Below, in pieces: positions 1 to 9,369 of a stretch of 64,000 bases of DNA. Made by a program: the position numbers and the translations under genes. Every line of letters starts with the position of its first letter. The first letter of the stretch is position 1. The notes beneath the pieces are model-generated. The model was not told the origin of the DNA. It did not search any database and worked only from the letters and a program-made list of their open reading frames with translations. Location: contig NZ_WOTH01000016.1 of the NCBI RefSeq assembly GCF_011516945.1, forward strand, positions 1-64,000, written 5' to 3'. This DNA comes from Acetobacter estunensis (GTDB lineage: Bacteria; Pseudomonadota; Alphaproteobacteria; Acetobacterales; Acetobacteraceae).

Positions 1-162
1 GCCCTGGGCCTGAAGCACGGCCTCGGAGACCATGTTCTCGGAGGCGATCAGTTCGATCCCGTCGCGCTGGCGCTCAAGCTCGGCACCAATCGCCGACGCA
101 ACAGCAGGGTCACGTTCCGCCAAAGGCTGTTGGAAGAGGTTCTTCAAAGTTTCTGCGGTCAT
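1..162 (-). CDS. glyA: Serine hydroxymethyltransferase, N-terminal part (gene runs off the window)
   Basis: The first 54 codons of SHMT, which interconverts serine and glycine with tetrahydrofolate as one-carbon carrier in the cytoplasm. The residues [18 protein letters not shown] are the highly conserved N-terminal block of bacterial GlyA. The ATG at 162 gives the usual short leader before this block. The rest of the gene lies left of the window. It is the only clear core-metabolism gene here and has no evident link to the neighbouring choline operon, which is on the same strand upstream of it. Confidence 0.93.
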   Translation of the reverse strand, partial: MTAETLKNLFQQPLAERDPAVASAIGAELERQRDGIELIASENMVSEAVLQAQG

Positions 163-275
163 GGTCGGGTTTTCTTTTCTGGAGAAGGGTATTCGATACG
201 ATAGATGACGCGAAAATGAGGAACTTTCATATTTGCGACGGGTCGTTGTTCGAAAGCGCGTGACGGGCGCGGATA

Positions 276-1157
276 TCAGGAAAGTTCGACAGGATTGATC
301 CGGGATTGTGGAACGGATTTCGGCCAGTCACGGTAGTTGCGGACCGCGCCATTTTCCCGCACCTCGCTCAGACTGTCCGGTGAGAGTGTGGCGAACACCC
401 ACCCACCCTTGTTCAGGATGCCTTCCACGATCACACCATCATCGGGAAATCCACGATCAATGGGGCCGTACACACCCGCGCAGCCACGATTTTCATCCAA
501 TGTTGCAAGCCACGGCGCATCGCCAACCGTGGGAGAGACTGCCACGAAGCACTGGTTTTCCAGCGCACGGGCCTGAGCGGAAATCTTTACGCGGTTGAAA
601 CCGTGCGGTGAGTCCGTGCAGGTCGGCACAAGGATCAGCCATGCTCCGGCTTCGACCTGTGCCCTTACCAACATAGGAAATTCCGAATCGTAGCAAACGG
701 ATGTCCCGATCAGTCCCCATGGTGTCTCGAACACGCCGGGTGGATTGCCCGCGCGCACGCCCCATGATTCCGTCTCGAACCGGGTCATGACATGCTTGTC
801 TTGAAAAGCGACCGTGCCATTGGGGGAAATCAGGGGCGCACGGTTGCGGATACCTTCCGTTTCGGGACGAGGAAGCGTGCCGGGCATGAGCCACACCGCA
901 TGTTTTTTTGCTGTCTCCCTCATGATGTCGAGAATGGTGTCGCTGTGTGTGCAGACGGCGTGAAGTTCCGCAGCCGGATCGGGCTGTTGGATCACGGCAT
1001 GTGCGGCTTCCATGCACGCATATTCCGGCATCAGCAGCAGATCGGCCTTTCGCGCTCCTTCAGCAACGAGGCGATCAAGATGTTGCGCGTAGTCGTCAAG
1101 AGACGCGATGTTTTCAACTTTCCATGCCAGCACACCAAGGCGCAGAGAAGGAGGCAT
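276..1157 (-). CDS. Carbon-nitrogen hydrolase (nitrilase superfamily), last gene of the choline operon
   Basis: A 293-residue cytoplasmic amidase or nitrilase-like enzyme. The superfamily triad is visible: Glu45 in MPEYAC, Lys121 in QDKHVM and Cys155 in [10 protein letters not shown]. The substrate cannot be read from sequence; the family includes N-carbamoyl amidases, omega-amidases and aliphatic amidases. Its ATG overlaps the stop of the upstream acetyltransferase gene (TGATG), so the two are translationally coupled, and both sit at the end of the betI/betB-betA operon. A role in further metabolism of betaine-derived amides or amines is inference only. Confidence 0.85.
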   Translation of the reverse strand: MPPSLRLGVLAWKVENIASLDDYAQHLDRLVAEGARKADLLLMPEYACMEAAHAVIQQPDPAAELHAVCTHSDTILDIMRETAKKHAVWLMPGTLPRPETEGIRNRAPLISPNGTVAFQDKHVMTRFETESWGVRAGNPPGVFETPWGLIGTSVCYDSEFPMLVRAQVEAGAWLILVPTCTDSPHGFNRVKISAQARALENQCFVAVSPTVGDAPWLATLDENRGCAGVYGPIDRGFPDDGVIVEGILNKGGWVFATLSPDSLSEVRENGAVRNYRDWPKSVPQSRINPVELS

Positions 1158-1792
1158 CAGGAGGGTTCCTTGTGGAGCAGGGCATTGGGGATCGCATCCC
1201 CATGCAGCGACTTGATGTAAAAATCGAGCTGATGGTCACGGTGTCCCTCAAGGCCCGGTTCCTTCCAGTCGAGATGACATGAGACATATGGTAAGAGAGT
1301 GAACCCGCGATGCTTCCAGAACTCTGCGAGGTTCTGGGCATTTGCGGGGCGGCGTGGATCGGTCTTCCAGCGATGCACAGCGCAGAAAACCGCGAAACGG
1401 GCGTTGTCTGTTATACGCGCGTGTTTTTCACGTTCCTCGAAAAACCGCACGCCGATACCCTGACCTCGCCATGGCGGCAGAAGCACGGATTCTCCAAAAT
1501 AGAAGAAATCTGACGTATCCAGCCTGCGCGCCTCGAAAGGTACGCGGATACAGGCCATCTCGTCTTTCAGTGGCAGACAGGTGGATGCGCCCACGACCTC
1601 ATGCCCGTCACGTGCGACAACCACCGCTGTCCCGGGGCTTTGCATGTAGGCATGAAGATATTTTTCTTCGTAGGCAATGTTGCCGTCGTAGAGATAGGGC
1701 CATTCCCGAAAGACCGTGATTCTCAATCGTGCAAGATCCGGCACGATCGAAAGGAGGTGTTCTCCCGTCAGGGTCTCAAGCGCCACGCTCAT
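1157..1792 (-). CDS. GNAT-family N-acetyltransferase
   Basis: About 211 residues. The acetyl-CoA pyrophosphate-binding loop of the GNAT fold is recognisable as PPWRGQGIGVRFF, preceded by a beta strand ending FGESVLLP. The substrate is unknown. The ATG at 1792 is preferred because it overlaps the betA stop codon (ATGA); an upstream ATG at 1810 would add six residues inside betA. Position between betA and the CN-hydrolase suggests co-expression with choline oxidation. Homologues are commonly paired with a nitrilase-like gene in other bacteria, but this is recalled, not tested. Confidence 0.85.
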   Translation of the reverse strand: MSVALETLTGEHLLSIVPDLARLRITVFREWPYLYDGNIAYEEKYLHAYMQSPGTAVVVARDGHEVVGASTCLPLKDEMACIRVPFEARRLDTSDFFYFGESVLLPPWRGQGIGVRFFEEREKHARITDNARFAVFCAVHRWKTDPRRPANAQNLAEFWKHRGFTLLPYVSCHLDWKEPGLEGHRDHQLDFYIKSLHGDAIPNALLHKEPS

Positions 1793-3444
1793 CGTTGCCG
1801 GATCTCCCATTGCGGTGCGACGTAATAAGGAGCGGAGGAAGGAGGGAGTAAGGGACGGTTGCGGATATGATCGGCTGCCTTTTCCGCGATCATTGTTGTG
1901 GGAGCATTGAGATTTCCGTTGGTTACGCGCGGCATGATGGACGAATCCACCACACGAAGGCCTTCGACACCGATCACACGTGTCTCGGGATCCACGACGG
2001 CCATGGGATCGTCGGCAGCACCCATCTTGCAGGTACAGGAGGGATGCAGGGCGCTTTCCACTTTCTGACGTACAAATTCATCAATCTGTTCGTCTGTCAC
2101 GCAGTCTTCACCGGGTTGCAACTCGTGCCCGTGGAATGGCTTGAACGCCTCCTGATTGAACAGTTCGCGTGTGAGACGTACGCAGGCACGCATTTCTTCC
2201 ATGTCGTCGGGATGACTGAGATAATTGAACAGGATACTGGGTTTGTCGGTCGGATCTGCCGATTTGAGCCGCACATGGCCCCGGCTTTTCGAACGCATCG
2301 GGCCGACATGGGCCTGATAGCCGTGGCCGGATGCCAGGCCTTTGCCGTCATACGTCACGGCAAGGGGAAGAAAGTGGAACTGGATGTCGGGGTAGGGGAT
2401 TCCGGCCTTACTGCGGATAAAGCCACAGCTTTCGAAATGATTGGTGGCTCCGAGGCCATCTTTGCGCAGTAACCAACGTAGGCCGATTTTGAATTTGGCC
2501 AGAGGGTTCATTGCGGAATAAAGCGTAATCGGTTTCTTGCAGGCGATCTGAAAATAGAATTCCAGATGGTCCTGAAGGTTTTCTCCCACACCGGGTCGAT
2601 CTGCGATCACAGGGATGCCGAGAGCCTTGAGCTGTGCAGCGGGTCCGATCCCAGAGAGTAGCAGAAGCTGCGGAGAGTTGATGGAACCACCAGAGAGAAT
2701 GACTTCTTTGCGTGCGTAGGCGATACATTCCTTGTTGCCGCGCATATAGACGATGCCAACTGCGCGCCTGCCTTCAAAGAGAATTTTCGTCGCGCGCGAC
2801 TGTTGATGCACTTCGAGATTTTTCCGGTGCATGACCGGACGCAGATAAGCATTGGCCGTATTCCAGCGCCGACCGTTCTTTACGGTCATGCTCATCTTGT
2901 CAAAGCCTTCCTGCTGGTAGCCATTGTAGTCGTGGGTGACGGGATAACCTGCCTGATATCCAGCCAGAAGCCATGCCGCATGCAGTGGATTGTCCACCGT
3001 GCCGTATTGCGTGTGCAGTGGGCCTGTGCGTCCGCGGTAGAGATCGTCGCCTTCTGTGCAGGATTCCGCCTTTTTGAAATAGGGCAGGACGTCGGCATAG
3101 GACCAGCCGGTTGCTCCTTCCTTTACCCAATCTTCGAAATCCAGTGCATTGCCACGGACATAAACCATGCCGTTAATGGAGGATGAGCCGCCAAGTCCCT
3201 TGCCGCGTGGGGTGAACATACGCCGTCCGCCAAGATGCGGCTCGGGTTCACTTTCATAGAACCAGTTGAAGCGCTTGCTGTGCATGGGCATGGCAAGCGC
3301 TGTGGGCATCTGTACGATGATGGACTTGTCGCTGCCACCGAACTCCAGAAGCAGCACGTTGTCTTTGCCGTCCTCGGTCAGGCGATTGGCAAGGACACAG
3401 CCGGCCGATCCTGCGCCGACAATGATGTAATCGAATTCCTGCAT
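1789..3444 (-). CDS. betA: Choline dehydrogenase (GMC flavoenzyme)
   Basis: FAD-dependent GMC oxidoreductase of about 551 residues that oxidises choline to betaine aldehyde at the membrane, passing electrons to the respiratory chain. Seen: the N-terminal dinucleotide motif VGAGSAGCVLANRL, the GMC signature around GGSSSINGMVYVRG, and the C-terminal active-site region (LHPSCTCKMG and later NLNAPTTMIAEKAA). Length matches BetA (about 550). The start at 3444 has a GAGGG sequence eight bases upstream; ATG 3459 is an alternative without a good ribosome site. It follows the betB stop by 26 bases and overlaps the acetyltransferase start, so one operon. Confidence 0.93.
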   Translation of the reverse strand: MQEFDYIIVGAGSAGCVLANRLTEDGKDNVLLLEFGGSDKSIIVQMPTALAMPMHSKRFNWFYESEPEPHLGGRRMFTPRGKGLGGSSSINGMVYVRGNALDFEDWVKEGATGWSYADVLPYFKKAESCTEGDDLYRGRTGPLHTQYGTVDNPLHAAWLLAGYQAGYPVTHDYNGYQQEGFDKMSMTVKNGRRWNTANAYLRPVMHRKNLEVHQQSRATKILFEGRRAVGIVYMRGNKECIAYARKEVILSGGSINSPQLLLLSGIGPAAQLKALGIPVIADRPGVGENLQDHLEFYFQIACKKPITLYSAMNPLAKFKIGLRWLLRKDGLGATNHFESCGFIRSKAGIPYPDIQFHFLPLAVTYDGKGLASGHGYQAHVGPMRSKSRGHVRLKSADPTDKPSILFNYLSHPDDMEEMRACVRLTRELFNQEAFKPFHGHELQPGEDCVTDEQIDEFVRQKVESALHPSCTCKMGAADDPMAVVDPETRVIGVEGLRVVDSSIMPRVTNGNLNAPTTMIAEKAADHIRNRPLLPPSSAPYYVAPQWEIRQR

Positions 3445-3470
3445 GCGGGCAGCCCTCATTTCCGGTGGGG

Positions 3471-5573
3471 TCAGTAGGGGGATTCCACGTCACCGAGCGC
3501 GACGTAGACGGTCTTGATCTGTGTGTAATGCTCAAGAGCAGCACGGCTGTTTTCGCGTCCGAGACCAGATTTCTTATAACCCCCGAAGGGAAGTTCTATG
3601 GGCGTTATGTTGTACTGATTGATCCAGCAGGTGCCGGCTTCCAGTGCCGCCACGACACGGTGCCCACGAGCCAGATTGGAGGTGAAGACACCGGCCGCCA
3701 GACCGAATTCGGTGGCATTGGCCCGTGCGATTACTTCTTCCTCATTGGTGAAGTCGAGGACAGTCATGACCGGACCGAAAATTTCCTCGCGGGCGATTTT
3801 CATGTCGTCGCGGCAATTTACGAACACGGTTGGTTGCATGAACGCGCCCTGAGAGAACGTGCCGTCCGTCAGACGCTTGCCTCCTGTAAGGAGAGTCGCG
3901 CCTTCATTGATGGCACTTTTCACATAGGACAGGACTTTTTCCAGATGAGATGCGCTGATGAGCGCGCCGATATCTGTATCGGGAGCAAGCGGGTCGCCGA
4001 TACGCATGGCTTCCACTCGTCGCTTGAGTTCCGACAGAAAGCGTTCGCGGATACCGGACTGCACGAAAACACGGGTGCCATTTGAGCATATTTCCCCTCC
4101 AGAATAGAAATTTCCTAGGAGAGCAGCAGATACGGCATTGTTGATGTCGGCATCGTCGAAGATGATGAGCGGGGATTTCCCCCCCAATTCCAGTGTGACA
4201 TATTTCAGTGTGTTCGCCGCTTCCCGCATGACGGCAATGCCGGTGGGCACTGAGCCGGTCAGACTGATCTTGCGGATTTCAGGTTCAGCACACAGGCGTT
4301 TGCCAACATCACCCGCGCCATGCAGCACGTTGAAGACGCCATCGGGCAGCCCGGCCTCTTTGTAGATGGCGGCCAGTCGCACTGCCGTCAGCGGTGTCAT
4401 CTCGGAGCTTTTGAAAATCATGGCATTGCCGCAGGCAAGAGCCGGAGCGGATTTCCAGCAAGCAATCTGGATGGGGTAATTCCATGCGCCGATACCTGCC
4501 GTGATGCCCAGAGGTTCCCGGCGCGTGTAGCCGAAAGCTTCGGGACCGAGATCGATAGATTCTCCGGAAAGTGAGGACGCCTGTGAGCCGAAATATTCCA
4601 GCGCGTCGGCTCCCGAGAGGATGTCCACGGTGGACGTCTCGGCAATCGGTTTGCCGGTGTCGAGTGTTTCCAGATGGGCGAGTTCGGCATTGTCACGACG
4701 CAGTAGTTCGGCAGCCTTGTGCAGAACGCGCCCGCGTTCGGTACCGGTCATGCGTGACCAGACTTTCTGGCCACGCCGGGCGCTGGCAATGGCGGCGGTG
4801 TGTTCGCTTTTTCCGGCAGTTTCGACTTCAGCGAGCAACTCTCCAGTTGCAGGATTGCGTGTCTCGAAACGGGGGCCGTTGGTGGTTACGAACTGGCCGT
4901 CGATCCAGTTGTGGCATGTTTTCATTTCTGTTCTCGTTTGCGGAATGGGGACTGGAGAAAGATCGGTCAGAGCATGTCGCGCGATCTGACTGTCGAGAAA
5001 GGCTGTGACCTGTGTGCGGGCTGCCGCGCTGTTGGCCTCCTGCCACTCGGAAAGAGCGGCGCGCAGCCACGTGCCGTCGATTAGGGAGGCAATGGCGGTG
5101 GCAAGGGGGCGCACCTCTTGGGCGGGGACAAGCGCTCTCAGATCGTAAGAGAGATTTGAGAGCATGCGACGCTGGTAGATATGCTGGATACGTTTGAGAG
5201 TGGGGGCGTAGGGCACCTGTCCCCAGAACGAAAGCCACACCGCGCCTTCACGTTGACGGAACTGCTCTGGCGCCAGAAGGGAATCGATGATGGCTTGCAG
5301 GCGTGCGCGAGAATCCCGTGCCGTCGCGAAGCGCCGGAGGATTTCCCGCCATAAGGATTCCGAGAGCGACCAGAAAGCGGCTCCGAGAAGGCTGTCCTTA
5401 TCGCCGAAATAGTGGACGAGAAGACTGGGCGAGACCTCTGCGCGTTCCGCGATGCGGGCAAGGGTCGTTCCCACATAGCCATGCTCGGCCAGGATGGACA
5501 TCGTGGCTGCAATGAAATTCTGGCGTCGTTCGTCATCAAGACGGGGAGACGAGGAGGGGTTGGGAGACTGCAT
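3471..5573 (-). CDS. betI-betB: Fused BetI repressor - betaine aldehyde dehydrogenase (BetB)
   Basis: A single uninterrupted 700-residue frame. Residues 1-195 form a TetR-family repressor of BetI type: a DNA-binding helix-turn-helix around TTLARIAERAEVSPSLLVHYF, then the BetI ligand domain (WLSFWGQV, SLIDGTWLRAAL). A 20-residue proline-containing linker follows. From Met217 (ATG at 4925) it is a full-length NAD-dependent aldehyde dehydrogenase of 484 residues: NPATGELLAEVETA, IGAWNYPIQIA, ELGGKSPLIIF with catalytic Glu, and NGTRVF after the catalytic Cys. It oxidises betaine aldehyde to glycine betaine. In most bacteria betI and betB are separate genes. The region before Met217 has only a weak ribosome site, so a true fusion or inefficient internal initiation are both possible. 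A sequencing error that removed a stop cannot be excluded. Confidence 0.9.
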   Translation of the reverse strand: MQSPNPSSSPRLDDERRQNFIAATMSILAEHGYVGTTLARIAERAEVSPSLLVHYFGDKDSLLGAAFWSLSESLWREILRRFATARDSRARLQAIIDSLLAPEQFRQREGAVWLSFWGQVPYAPTLKRIQHIYQRRMLSNLSYDLRALVPAQEVRPLATAIASLIDGTWLRAALSEWQEANSAAARTQVTAFLDSQIARHALTDLSPVPIPQTRTEMKTCHNWIDGQFVTTNGPRFETRNPATGELLAEVETAGKSEHTAAIASARRGQKVWSRMTGTERGRVLHKAAELLRRDNAELAHLETLDTGKPIAETSTVDILSGADALEYFGSQASSLSGESIDLGPEAFGYTRREPLGITAGIGAWNYPIQIACWKSAPALACGNAMIFKSSEMTPLTAVRLAAIYKEAGLPDGVFNVLHGAGDVGKRLCAEPEIRKISLTGSVPTGIAVMREAANTLKYVTLELGGKSPLIIFDDADINNAVSAALLGNFYSGGEICSNGTRVFVQSGIRERFLSELKRRVEAMRIGDPLAPDTDIGALISASHLEKVLSYVKSAINEGATLLTGGKRLTDGTFSQGAFMQPTVFVNCRDDMKIAREEIFGPVMTVLDFTNEEEVIARANATEFGLAAGVFTSNLARGHRVVAALEAGTCWINQYNITPIELPFGGYKKSGLGRENSRAALEHYTQIKTVYVALGDVESPY

Positions 5574-5592
5574 AGGCAGGACTCCAGTGGGT

Positions 5593-5608
5593 TTGAATGG
5601 TCGTTCAA
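5593..5608. promoter_or_regulatory. Likely BetI operator
   Basis: The inverted repeat TTGAATGGTCGTTCAA (5-base arms TTGAA/TTCAA, 6-base spacer) lies 20 bases upstream of the betI start and 375 bases before choW. It resembles what I recall of the enterobacterial BetI site (TTGATTGGACGTTCAA-like). Location between the divergent bet and cho operons suits autoregulation with choline as inducer. No footprint or motif scan was possible here. Confidence 0.6.
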
Positions 5609-5982
5609 CGCTTATTTTATGTTGATATCGAAATCAAAAGTCCATGCTTTTTGTGGGTTCATAAAAAATTGGTTGTTTCGATGGAATTGCAGGAAATTTT
5701 ATATTCGTGTTCTAGATTCGGGCATTCATCCAGAAAGATTGATTGCCTGTTCAACGGGCAAGTTCCAGTGAAATGGAATGAAAGCCGTTGCTAAGACGGA
5801 ACCATGCAAGCTTGCGTCGGAAGGGGACAATTGCTTCTGTTGCTTGAACGCAATGATAAGGTGTGCGCTGTGATGCTGTCACCCACAGTCGAGCCAGCGC
5901 AGGCGTCTTTCTGACGGACGCCTGCGCCGTGCGGAGTGTTTCTTTCGGAAACCGTGGTTTCGTAAGGCATGAAGGGAAAGCG

Positions 5983-6831
5983 ATGAACGGCCTGGAAGAC
6001 TGGATCACCTCCCATAAAATCCCTGTTGGTGACTGGGCATCTTCCGGTGTGGATTGGATTCGCGATCACTGGCAGGGCGGTTTCAATGCCCTGAGTGATG
6101 CGATTTCGTTCTGTACGGATGGTGTCACAAGCTTTCTGCTTTCGATTCCTTCGTTGCTGCTTGTAGCGGTGTTGGCGGTGGGAGTGTGGGTGTGGAAACG
6201 GGCTCTTTCTCCTGTGCTGCTCATGGTTCTTGGGCTGCTGTTCATCATCAATCAGGGCTACTGGCAGGACACGATGGCGACGTTGACGCTCATCTTTTTC
6301 TCCACAGTGGCCTGTATGATCATCGGGGTGCCGATCGGTATTGCTTCGGCGCATCACCCGTGGTTGGCCCGGACGCTGCATCCGGTGCTTGACCTCATGC
6401 AGACATTGCCGACTTTTGTTTATCTTATTCCCACCCTGATTCTTTTCGGTCTGGGGACGGTTCCGGGAATGATCTCGACAATTGTTTTTGCCATCCCCGC
6501 GCCGATCCGCATGACGCAACTCGGTATTTCCTCGGTTCCTCAGGCCTTGCTGGAAGCGGGAGATGCTTTTGGCGCAACGGCACGGCAACGTCTGTGGAAA
6601 GTGGAAATACCCTCGGCACTTCCCATGATCCGTGAAGGAATGAGTCAGTGCATCATGCTCAGCCTCTCCATGGTGGTCATCGCAGCTCTTGTGGGAGCGG
6701 GTGGTTTGGGTGTGCCCGTGGTGCGGGCGCTCAATACGGTCCAGATTGACACGGGTTTCGAGTCCGGACTGGCCATCGTGCTTGTGGCGATCATTCTCGA
6801 TCGTCTGTGTCGTCACAGCGCCAAACACTGA
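5983..6831 (+). CDS. choW: Choline/betaine ABC transporter permease
   Basis: About 282 residues with several hydrophobic segments, of the ProW/ChoW family. The permease-ATPase coupling loop is around EAGDAFGATARQRLWKVEIP, with the EAA-type glycine. The N-terminal stretch before the first membrane helix (IPVGDWASSGVDWIRDHW) is typical of ProW/ChoW. Start 5983 follows a GAAGGGAAAG ribosome site; the open frame extends upstream but without family similarity. The next gene, the ATPase, begins 15 bases downstream. The adjacent bet operon favours choline as main substrate, though betaine or proline betaine are possible. Confidence 0.9.
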   Translation: MNGLEDWITSHKIPVGDWASSGVDWIRDHWQGGFNALSDAISFCTDGVTSFLLSIPSLLLVAVLAVGVWVWKRALSPVLLMVLGLLFIINQGYWQDTMATLTLIFFSTVACMIIGVPIGIASAHHPWLARTLHPVLDLMQTLPTFVYLIPTLILFGLGTVPGMISTIVFAIPAPIRMTQLGISSVPQALLEAGDAFGATARQRLWKVEIPSALPMIREGMSQCIMLSLSMVVIAALVGAGGLGVPVVRALNTVQIDTGFESGLAIVLVAIILDRLCRHSAKH

Positions 6832-6846
6832 GAAAGGAGGGAGCCG

Positions 6847-8061
6847 ATGGACACCCCGGAACTCAATACCGCGCTCGCCTTTCGCAATGTCGATATTCTC
6901 TTTCATCGTACCAATGCATCTGGAGCGATTGCCGAGGCCATTCGTAGACTCGATGCGGGAGGCACGCGTGAGGAGATTGCGTCCGAACTGGGTGTGACTG
7001 TCGGTGTGGCCGGTGCAACGCTGGAGGTTCAGCGCGGTGAGATCAGTGTGCTGATGGGCCTTTCCGGTTCTGGAAAGTCCACGCTGTTGCGGGCGGCGAA
7101 CCGTCTCAATCGGGTGACGCGGGGCAGTGTCGAAATCGGCAATGGAGCGGCGCATGTCGATATCGCCAATTGTGACGACGATACGCTGCGTGAGATGCGA
7201 CGGACGCGGGTGGCGATGGTGTTTCAGCAGTTCGGGTTGTTGCCATGGCGTACGGTGCGGGAAAATGTGGCGTTCGGGCTGGAACTGCGTGGCATGACGC
7301 CCACGGCACGCCGGAAAGTCGCTGATGAAAAGCTTGAGCTTGTTGGGCTTTCACGTTGGGCGGATTCGTATGTCTCGGAGCTTTCCGGCGGCATGCAGCA
7401 GCGTGTCGGGCTGGCCCGGGCGTTTGCGACAGACGCTGACATTCTTCTCATGGATGAGCCGTTCTCCGCTCTCGACCCCCTGATCCGGCGCAAACTTCAG
7501 GATGAGCTTCTTGATCTGCAAAAGCGTCTGAAAAAGACAATTGTTTTTGTCAGTCATGACATTGATGAGGCATTTCGGATCGGCAGCCACATTGCCATCA
7601 TGCGGGAAGGACGCATCATCCAGATTGGTGCTCCGAAAGACATCGTATCCGCTCCGGTCAATGACTATGTGCGGGACTTCGTGCGGCATATGAATCCGTT
7701 GCCGCTGCTGACGGCGGCAAGTGTCATGCGGCCACTCGATATGTGCGGCAGGACTGCAGATGGCAATATCGTTCTCGATGAGCGCGGTCTGTATGTGCTG
7801 AATCCGGCAACGGGTGTGGTCAGCCGTTCGGACGGGTTGGAGGTGGCCATGGAGCAGGTGGAAGGAGACGATCTGGCTGGATTGGCTCTCCGCTCAGGTC
7901 ACATCTGCTGCACATCTTCAAGTGTGACGCTCAACACGGTAGCTGTTCTGCGTCAGCGCAGCAATACGCCCGTATTGATTGCCGATAGCGGACAGATTGT
8001 TGGTCTGTGTGACGACGCGGACATGCTGGGAGCTATCACGGGTACGCCGCGCAGTGCGTGA
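6847..8061 (+). CDS. choV: Choline/betaine ABC transporter ATP-binding protein
   Basis: 404-residue ATPase of the ProV/ChoV family. Seen: Walker A GLSGSGKST, Q-loop VFQQFGLLPW, signature LSGGMQQRVGLARAF, Walker B DILLMDEPFSALDP, and the switch His in FVSHDIDEAF. After residue about 280 comes a CBS-type regulatory tail (VMRPLDMCGRTADGN onward), the osmosensing region in ProV/OpuA homologues. The leader with FHRTNASGAIAEAI is characteristic of choline-type importers. A strong ribosome site, GAAAGGAGGG, precedes the ATG. Confidence 0.93.
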   Translation: MDTPELNTALAFRNVDILFHRTNASGAIAEAIRRLDAGGTREEIASELGVTVGVAGATLEVQRGEISVLMGLSGSGKSTLLRAANRLNRVTRGSVEIGNGAAHVDIANCDDDTLREMRRTRVAMVFQQFGLLPWRTVRENVAFGLELRGMTPTARRKVADEKLELVGLSRWADSYVSELSGGMQQRVGLARAFATDADILLMDEPFSALDPLIRRKLQDELLDLQKRLKKTIVFVSHDIDEAFRIGSHIAIMREGRIIQIGAPKDIVSAPVNDYVRDFVRHMNPLPLLTAASVMRPLDMCGRTADGNIVLDERGLYVLNPATGVVSRSDGLEVAMEQVEGDDLAGLALRSGHICCTSSSVTLNTVAVLRQRSNTPVLIADSGQIVGLCDDADMLGAITGTPRSA

Positions 8062-8112
8062 AGGACTCGAGATAAAAAAGAATTTCCGTGTCTGTTGAGG
8101 AGAGCGGAGAGC

Positions 8113-8132
8113 CGTCAGGGTTGGTCCTGACG
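8113..8132 (+). promoter_or_regulatory. Stem-loop in the choV-choX gap
   Basis: A 7-bp perfect stem CGTCAGG/CCTGACG with a 6-base loop, followed by TTATTGTG, sits in the 206-base gap between choV and choX. It may adjust the level of the binding protein relative to the membrane components or act as a weak terminator before a separate choX promoter. No U tract is present, so factor-independent termination is doubtful. Confidence 0.35.
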
Positions 8133-8267
8133 TTATTGTGAACGCCAATGGGCTTACGTCGCACATGGGGTTGTATGTCGTTACAATAATTCCGGTATCG
8201 TAACGTAGTGGGCGCACACTGTGTTGCGATGTGCAGGCCGGTCTCACCTGAAAGGATATCTCTTTCG

Positions 8268-9206
8268 ATGAAAGCAAGATTTTTCGCCGCTGCTGCTCTT
8301 GTGGGACTCTCGTTTGGAACATTCTCTGCAAGAGCTGCTGATCCTGCCTCCTGCGATGTCGTGAGGATTGGAGATGTCGGCTGGAGCGATGCCGCCGCCA
8401 CTATTGGGGTAACATCGAACATCCTCACGGCATTGGGTTACACACCCAAGACGACACTGGTTACGTTATCCGTGGCTTATCTTTCCATGGAGAATAACAG
8501 GATCGATGTTTTTCCCAGCGACTGGGAGCCTTCGGGTGAGTCGGTCATTGGACCGTATATGAAACGTGGACGCATTGAGCGGATCGCGACCAATCTTGAC
8601 GGTGCGCATTATACGCTGGGTGTGCCGGATTATGTGTCGCAAGAGGGACTGAAGGATTTCAAGGACATTGCCGCGTGGGGACCGAAACTCAATTACACCA
8701 TCTATGGGATTGAATCGGGTAATGACGGAAATCAGATCATTCTTAAGCTGATCAAGGAAAATCAGTTCGGGCTGGGCAAGTTCCATCTCAATGAGAGCAG
8801 TGAACAGGGCATGCTGTCACAGGTGACACGGGCGATCGGGGCACATAAACCCATCGTTTTTCTTGCCTGGGAGCCGCATCCAATGAACATGCGCTTCAAG
8901 ATCACGTATCTGACCGGTGGGGAGGAGGATTTCGGTGCGGCGGCATCTGTTCATACCGTGACACGCAAAGGTTATGTGGAAGCGTGTCCCAATGTCGGAA
9001 AGCTTTTCAAACAGATGACATTCACCATTCCCGGCGAGAACGAGATGATGAAGGCTATTGGCGACGACCGGATCCCGGCACCCAAGGCAACGAAAGATTG
9101 GCTGAAAGCTAATTCCGGTGTGCTGGATAAATGGCTCGACGGTGTGACAACAGCCGATGGCGCCCCCGGTCTGCCCGCTGTAAAGAAATATCTTGGGGTC
9201 GAGTGA
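8268..9206 (+). CDS. choX: Periplasmic choline/betaine-binding protein
   Basis: 312-residue substrate-binding protein with a signal peptide (KARFFAAAALVGLSFGTFS, cut near ARAAD). It belongs to the ChoX/ProX (OpuAC) family: DVVRIGDVGWSDAAATIG at the start of the mature protein, DVFPSDWEPSG, and LAWEPHPMNM, which contain tryptophan and tyrosine residues of the type that cage the trimethylammonium group. AAGGA precedes ATG 8268; an upstream ATG at 8208 has neither ribosome site nor leader logic. Last gene of the choWVX set, separated from choV by a 206-base gap. Confidence 0.92.
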   Translation: MKARFFAAAALVGLSFGTFSARAADPASCDVVRIGDVGWSDAAATIGVTSNILTALGYTPKTTLVTLSVAYLSMENNRIDVFPSDWEPSGESVIGPYMKRGRIERIATNLDGAHYTLGVPDYVSQEGLKDFKDIAAWGPKLNYTIYGIESGNDGNQIILKLIKENQFGLGKFHLNESSEQGMLSQVTRAIGAHKPIVFLAWEPHPMNMRFKITYLTGGEEDFGAAASVHTVTRKGYVEACPNVGKLFKQMTFTIPGENEMMKAIGDDRIPAPKATKDWLKANSGVLDKWLDGVTTADGAPGLPAVKKYLGVE

Positions 9207-9369
9207 GAGATTTGCAGAGGGCATATAGCTCTGATTTGGTGGCGTTAGGGTCGCTGTCAAAAGCGGCCTTCTTCGCTCAGAGTTTAACGCCCGCATAGGA
9301 TTTTACGTTCTGCCAAGAATAATCAATCTCAAGATATTACGTTGCATGAAGCGTAGTCTTGGAAAGCTG

